40,254 nucleotides of DNA from Acidovorax soli (GTDB lineage Bacteria > Pseudomonadota > Gammaproteobacteria > Burkholderiales > Burkholderiaceae_C), in contig NZ_JACHLK010000029.1 in the NCBI RefSeq assembly GCF_014207955.1, positions 1 to 40,254 of the forward strand, in the 5' to 3' direction. The translations under genes were made by a program, and so were the position numbers. Of the stretch, positions 36,417 through 40,254 are shown in pieces (positions within the stretch are counted from its first letter, which is position 1; each line of letters starts with the position of its first letter). The notes beneath the pieces are model-generated. The model ran no database searches. It had not been told where the DNA came from and saw only the letters and a list, made by a program, of their open reading frames with translations.

Positions 36417-37396
36417 GCGCCACCGCACTGCGCGAAGAGGCGGCGCGCTGGTTCACGCGCATGCACCGCAGCGCAGGTGCCCAACCCAATGCGGCCGATA
36501 CCGATGCCTGGCGCGCCTGGTTGGCGGCCGACCCACGCCACGCGGCCGAGTACGCGGCCTTCGAGGCGCTGTGGCAGGACTTTGATTCCACCCCGCGCGT
36601 GCAGGCGCTGGCGCAGGCGGTGCATGCACAGCGCCGCACGCGCCGCGCGGCGATCACCCGCGGTGTGCTGGGCCTGGCCGGCCTGGGCGTGGCGGGGTTG
36701 CTGGGTTACCGCGGCTGGGGCATGTACCTGGACGCGCCGCAGTACGCCCAGGCGCGCGACAGCGGCATTGGCGAGCGCGTCACGCTCACGTTGCCCGATG
36801 GCAGCACCCTGGCGCTGGGCCCGGGCAGCCGTGTGGCCGTGCGCTACACGCGGCGCGAACGCGCGGTGGTGCTGGAGCACGGCGAGGCCGTGTTCGATGT
36901 GGCCAAGGACGCTGCCCGCCCCTTTGCCGTGGCCGCGGGCGGGGCGCGCATCAGCGTGCTGGGCACGCGCTTTGCCGTGAACCGGCTGCCGGGCCTGGTG
37001 CGGGTGAGCGTGGACCATGGCACGGTGCAGTTGGCGGGGCCGCCGGGGCTGGACGGCGCGGCGCCCCTGCTGCTGCAGGCCGGCCATGTGGGTGAATTGA
37101 GCGAGGCAGCCGGTGCGCTGCCGCACCGTGTGCAGCGCGATGCGCGCGACAGCTTTGCGGCGGTGGACCGGGGGCTCATCGTCTTCGACCAGGCGGGCCT
37201 GGGCGAGATCGCGGCCACGCTGTCGCGCTGGCGCCGCCAGCCCGTGCAGGCTGCCGATGTACCGGCGGGCGCCGGCCCGCGCATCACCGCCGCCGTGCAG
37301 CCGCGCGATGTGGAGGCCTTCATTGACGCGCTGCCGCGCATTGCCGCCGTGCGTGTGCAGGAGCGCGATGGCGCCACCTGGCTCGCCGCGCGGTAG
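36413..37396 (+). CDS. FecR-like membrane anti-sigma/signal transducer
   Basis: Protein of 327 residues whose ATG overlaps the sigma factor stop. The N-terminus (REEAARWFTRMHRSAGAQP...DAWRAWLAADPRHAAEYAAFEALW) is the cytoplasmic sigma-binding domain of the family. One transmembrane helix follows (GVLGLAGLGVAGLLGY, about residues 80-98). The periplasmic FecR domain has LTLPDGSTLALGPGSRVAVRYTRRERAVVLEHGEAVFDV and ISVLGTRFAV, and the C-terminal segment VFDQAGLGEIAATLSRWRRQPV contacts the receptor's signalling domain. It relays siderophore binding from the receptor encoded next. Confidence 0.92.
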   Translation: MSATALREEAARWFTRMHRSAGAQPNAADTDAWRAWLAADPRHAAEYAAFEALWQDFDSTPRVQALAQAVHAQRRTRRAAITRGVLGLAGLGVAGLLGYRGWGMYLDAPQYAQARDSGIGERVTLTLPDGSTLALGPGSRVAVRYTRRERAVVLEHGEAVFDVAKDAARPFAVAAGGARISVLGTRFAVNRLPGLVRVSVDHGTVQLAGPPGLDGAAPLLLQAGHVGELSEAAGALPHRVQRDARDSFAAVDRGLIVFDQAGLGEIAATLSRWRRQPVQAADVPAGAGPRITAAVQPRDVEAFIDALPRIAAVRVQERDGATWLAAR

Positions 37397-37507
37397 CAGG
37401 GCAGGGCGCCCGAAAACTTTTTTCAGAAAACTTCGCCGCGGACATCAGGGATTGGGCGGGCTGCCCTGTCATAGGGGCAGATACCAACCCGAGGAGAGAT
37501 TTTCGCC

Positions 37508-39901
37508 ATGCCGCGCCATACCCGTTCTGCCCCTTCGTTGCCTGCCCGCGCACGCTTGTCGGCGCTGGCCTGCGCCGCCGCTTTGGCCGCCACGCTGTCC
37601 CAGGCCGCACCGGTCGCCATCGACCTGCCGGCCCAGCCGCTGTCCGACGCCATCAAGGCGCTGGCGCGTGCCACGGGCACCAGCATCGCGGCCGACAGCG
37701 CCTTGCTGGCCGGGCGCATGGCGCCGGCCGTGCAGGGCCGCCTGGAGGCCGGCGATGCGCTGCAGCGCCTGCTGGCCGGCAGCGGGCTGGAGGCCATTGC
37801 CCAGCCCCAGGGCGGCTGGCTGCTGCGCCGCGCCGATGCGCGCCAGGGCAGCACCGCCACGCTCAAGGAGGTGCGCGTGGCCGCTGCCGCCGTGCGCGAT
37901 GGCCAGACCGAAGGCTCGGACTCCTACGCCCCCCGCTACAGCAGCGCGGCCACCAAGACCGAATTGTCCGCACGCGAAACGCCGCAGTCCGTCACGGTGA
38001 TCACGCGCACCCAACTGGACACGCAGAACTTCGTGGAACTGACCGAGGCCGCCAAGGTGGTGCCCGGCATCGTGGTGCGCCGCCAGAGCAGCGTGGGCAG
38101 CCGCAGCGACATCCTCTCGCGCGGCTACCAGGCGTCGAGCTACCAGCTCGATGGCCTCACCGTGAGCGGCAACCCCGCCACGCAGGAGTCGCTGGACCTG
38201 GCGCTGTTCGACCGCGTGGAGGCCCTGCGCGGGCCCGCGGGCCTGTTCTCGGGCGCGGGGGAGCCGGGCGTCATGCTCAACCTGGTGCGCAAGCGCGCGC
38301 TGCCCGACACCCAGCTGCAGGCCGCGGCCGGCATCGGCTCGCACGGGCGTTCGCGCGTGGAGGCCGACATCACCGGCCCGCTGGCGGCCGAGGGGCGGCT
38401 GCGCGGGCGGCTGGTGGCGCTCAATGAAGAATTCGGCAGCCCGCTCAAGGCCATGGATGGCTCCAAGCAGGCCGTCTACGGCACGCTGGAGCTGGACGTG
38501 ACGGCCAGCACCACCGTGTCGGCCGGCGCCACCTGGCAGCGCAGCCGCGGCAACTACGACACCGGCCTGCCGGCCTATGCCGATGGCCGGCTGGCGCCCG
38601 TGCCGCGCGATGTGGCCATCGTGGCCGACTGGGGCCGCGCCGCGCCCGAATCGCTGGCTGCGTTTGCCGAGCTGGAGACACGGCTGGACAGCGGCGGCCG
38701 CTTCAAGCTGGCCCTGCGCCGGGTGGAGCGCGAGCAGCGCGACAAGTACATCAACGGCTACTCGGCCGTGTCGGACGCGGGCATCAGCCGCTTCACCCAG
38801 GCGCAGACGGTGGACCGCGACTACGCCGACAATGCCGCCGACGTGTACTACACCACGCCCTGGCAGTGGGGCGGGCAGACGCACAACCTCATCGTGGGGG
38901 CCGATTACCGCAGCGCCGACATGCACCTGCGCATGACACGCGGCACCATGAACACGGCGGCCAATCTGTTCCAGTACGACCCGGGTGCCATCCCCGAGCC
39001 CAGCTACAGCCCCTTTGCCAATGACACCACGCGCACCAACCAGCGCGGCGTGTACGGGCAGGTGCGCTTCAAGCCCCTGGGCGCGCTCACCCTGGTGGCC
39101 GGCGCGCGCAAGAGCTGGTGGAGCACGCGCTCGGCCGACCAGTTGCTGGGCACGCGCACGGGCTACGAGGTGGACGGCCAGACCACGCCGTTTGCCGCCG
39201 TGCTGTGGGACTTCAGCGACCACTGGACGCTGTACGCCAGCCAGGCCGAGATCTTCCAGCCGCAAAGCGGCCGCGTGGCCGGCGGCGGCCAGATCGTGCC
39301 GCGCGAGGGGCGCCAGGCGGAGCTGGGCGTCAAGGGCAGCCTGCTCGACGGCCGGCTGGCCGCCACCGCCGCCGTCTACCGCATGACGGACAGCAACCGC
39401 GCGCTCACCGACCCGGCCGACAGTGCCTTCGTCATCCCCGCCGGGCGCGTGCGCTCCGAAGGCTTCGAGGCCGAGCTGACCGGCGCCCTTGCGCCGCGCT
39501 GGGAGGTGGCCGCGAGCTACGCCTACCAGCGCTCCATCTACCTGCGCGGCACCGCGGCGCAGACGGGCACGAACTTCACCACCATGTCGCCGCGCCACAA
39601 CCTCAACCTGTGGGTGCGTCACCGCGTGGCCGCCCCCTGGGCCAACGGCCTGGAGCTGGGCGCGGGCGTGCGCGCGGTGAGCGATTTCTACGACGCGCTG
39701 GGCACGGTGCGCTGGCGCGCAGGCGGCTACAGCGTGTGGTCGCTGTATGCGGCCTACCCGATCACGCCGCAGCTCAAGCTGGCGCTGAACATCGACAACC
39801 TGTTCGATCGGGTGTACTGGGAGCGGGCGGGTACTGCCACGCGCAGCAACTACTACGGGCTGCCGCGCAGCGCGATGTTGACGCTGCGGGCAACGTTCTG
39901 A
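37508..39901 (+). CDS. TonB-dependent siderophore receptor with STN signalling domain
   Basis: Outer-membrane receptor of 797 residues; the ATG at 37508 has GAGGAGA 9-12 bases upstream. After a signal peptide ending near LSQAAPVAI comes the N-terminal STN/secretin domain (LPAQPLSDAIKALARATGTSI...LEAGDALQRLLAGSGL, about residues 38-108), found in FecA- and FpvA-type receptors that signal through FecR. The plug domain has ELSARETPQSVTVITRTQLD, RGYQASSYQLDGLTVSG and RVEALRGPAGLFSGAGEPG. The remainder is a beta-barrel with LNIDNLFDRVYW and a terminal aromatic residue in LRATF, the outer-membrane insertion signal. Its ligand is probably a ferric siderophore made by another organism; none of the biosynthetic genes are here. 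Confidence 0.95.
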   Translation: MPRHTRSAPSLPARARLSALACAAALAATLSQAAPVAIDLPAQPLSDAIKALARATGTSIAADSALLAGRMAPAVQGRLEAGDALQRLLAGSGLEAIAQPQGGWLLRRADARQGSTATLKEVRVAAAAVRDGQTEGSDSYAPRYSSAATKTELSARETPQSVTVITRTQLDTQNFVELTEAAKVVPGIVVRRQSSVGSRSDILSRGYQASSYQLDGLTVSGNPATQESLDLALFDRVEALRGPAGLFSGAGEPGVMLNLVRKRALPDTQLQAAAGIGSHGRSRVEADITGPLAAEGRLRGRLVALNEEFGSPLKAMDGSKQAVYGTLELDVTASTTVSAGATWQRSRGNYDTGLPAYADGRLAPVPRDVAIVADWGRAAPESLAAFAELETRLDSGGRFKLALRRVEREQRDKYINGYSAVSDAGISRFTQAQTVDRDYADNAADVYYTTPWQWGGQTHNLIVGADYRSADMHLRMTRGTMNTAANLFQYDPGAIPEPSYSPFANDTTRTNQRGVYGQVRFKPLGALTLVAGARKSWWSTRSADQLLGTRTGYEVDGQTTPFAAVLWDFSDHWTLYASQAEIFQPQSGRVAGGGQIVPREGRQAELGVKGSLLDGRLAATAAVYRMTDSNRALTDPADSAFVIPAGRVRSEGFEAELTGALAPRWEVAASYAYQRSIYLRGTAAQTGTNFTTMSPRHNLNLWVRHRVAAPWANGLELGAGVRAVSDFYDALGTVRWRAGGYSVWSLYAAYPITPQLKLALNIDNLFDRVYWERAGTATRSNYYGLPRSAMLTLRATF

Positions 39902-39919
39902 CCTCTCCGCCCCGATGGG

Positions 39920-40254
39920 CTGCGGGCGCGAGCCGTGCGGCAGTTCTGGTCCCTGACAAGGTGGCCGTTGCTGGCGCCCGCTGAGACCTACGGCTACGGC
40001 CTGCCTGCGTGCCAACTGAGCCAGCCTGCGCAGCGAGTGGGAGGCTGAGCACCTGCTGTGCCAGTGCCGCCTGGTCCACGGGCACCAGGGTCACGCCCGC
40101 GAATGGCTCGGCACCGCGCACGCCGCCAGCCTAGGTCCACCAGGTCCTGCCCATCAAAAGCCTGCGGATTGCCCGTCAGCTTGCCAAGCACGTCCTTCAG
40201 CGATGCGCGCACCCGAGCCAGCCACCCCTGCACCGAGTTGTTCGGCATCAGCGC
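39920..40254 (-). pseudogene. Rearranged fragment of the polyvalent gene family (copy 3, runs off the right edge)
   Basis: On the minus strand from the right edge the segment matches the end of the peptidase-like region of the large gene (MPNNSVQGWLARVRASLKDV to GQDLVDL; copy 2 at about 20391-20505). It then jumps out of frame at about 40132 to a segment that lies earlier in copy 2 (GGVRGAEPFAGVTLVPVDQ, about 21430-21645) and ends near 39920, 19 bases after the receptor stop codon. The order is therefore inverted relative to the complete gene: a downstream module followed by an upstream one. This suggests collapse between two adjacent copies. Confidence 0.8.

Noticed and set aside
37469..40015. 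An 848-codon minus-strand frame opposite the TonB receptor
   Set aside because: The plus strand encodes a full receptor; the minus frame is Arg/His/Gly-rich without motifs.

Overview
The window is GC-rich proteobacterial DNA. Its gene content (Bug/TctC-type tricarboxylate receptors beside LysR and IclR regulators, CaiB/BaiF transferase, FecI/FecR/TonB receptor, short GGAG-type ribosome sites) fits a beta-proteobacterium of the Burkholderiales, most likely a Comamonadaceae such as Acidovorax or Comamonas. The genus is inferred, not shown. No rRNA, tRNA, CRISPR array or complete insertion sequence was seen.

Region 1 (1-11206, all minus strand) is a type I secretion locus. It reads HlyB-like ABC exporter, HlyD-like adaptor (ATGA overlap), a four-helix membrane protein, then a giant RTX protein whose C-terminus runs off the left edge. 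The first ~230 residues of the RTX protein look like a colicin-type pore-forming domain: amphipathic helices, then a long hydrophobic hairpin at about 172-218. The membrane protein encoded directly upstream, with its stop codon overlapping the RTX ribosome site, has the layout of a colicin A-type immunity protein. I read this as a self-secreted RTX bacteriocin with its own immunity gene. The RTX body holds six 654-bp units in exact register, two of them almost identical.

Region 2 (11.5-18.4 kb): an exported protein of unknown function, a DadA-like FAD oxidoreductase, a diguanylate cyclase with four PAS domains and an N-terminal GFA zinc domain (an unusual fusion), and a CorA-like membrane protein.

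Region 3 (18.4-24.1 kb) is accessory DNA. One large minus-strand gene is broken into three frames at a G7 and a G9 tract. It would encode a phage-style polyvalent protein of ~1,500 residues with an HELVH zincin motif and a C-terminal domain resembling RelA/SpoT-type synthetases. A degenerate piece of the same family lies just downstream (18.77-19.21 kb) and a rearranged piece lies at the right edge (39.92-40.25 kb). A small gene converges on the large one.

Region 4 (24.2-31.9 kb) holds two catabolic clusters: LysR divergent from a Bug receptor and an amidase; and IclR divergent from a frameshifted Bug receptor, a crotonase-fold enzyme and a CaiB/BaiF CoA-transferase. A perfect 16-bp palindrome sits in the IclR intergenic region. 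Together they suggest uptake and CoA-dependent breakdown of an unidentified organic acid or amide.

Region 5 (31.9-39.9 kb): two tandem exported seven-bladed RCC1-type propeller proteins, then on the plus strand an iron-uptake unit of fecI-like sigma factor, fecR-like anti-sigma factor and a TonB-dependent siderophore receptor, preceded by a Fur-box-like inverted repeat.
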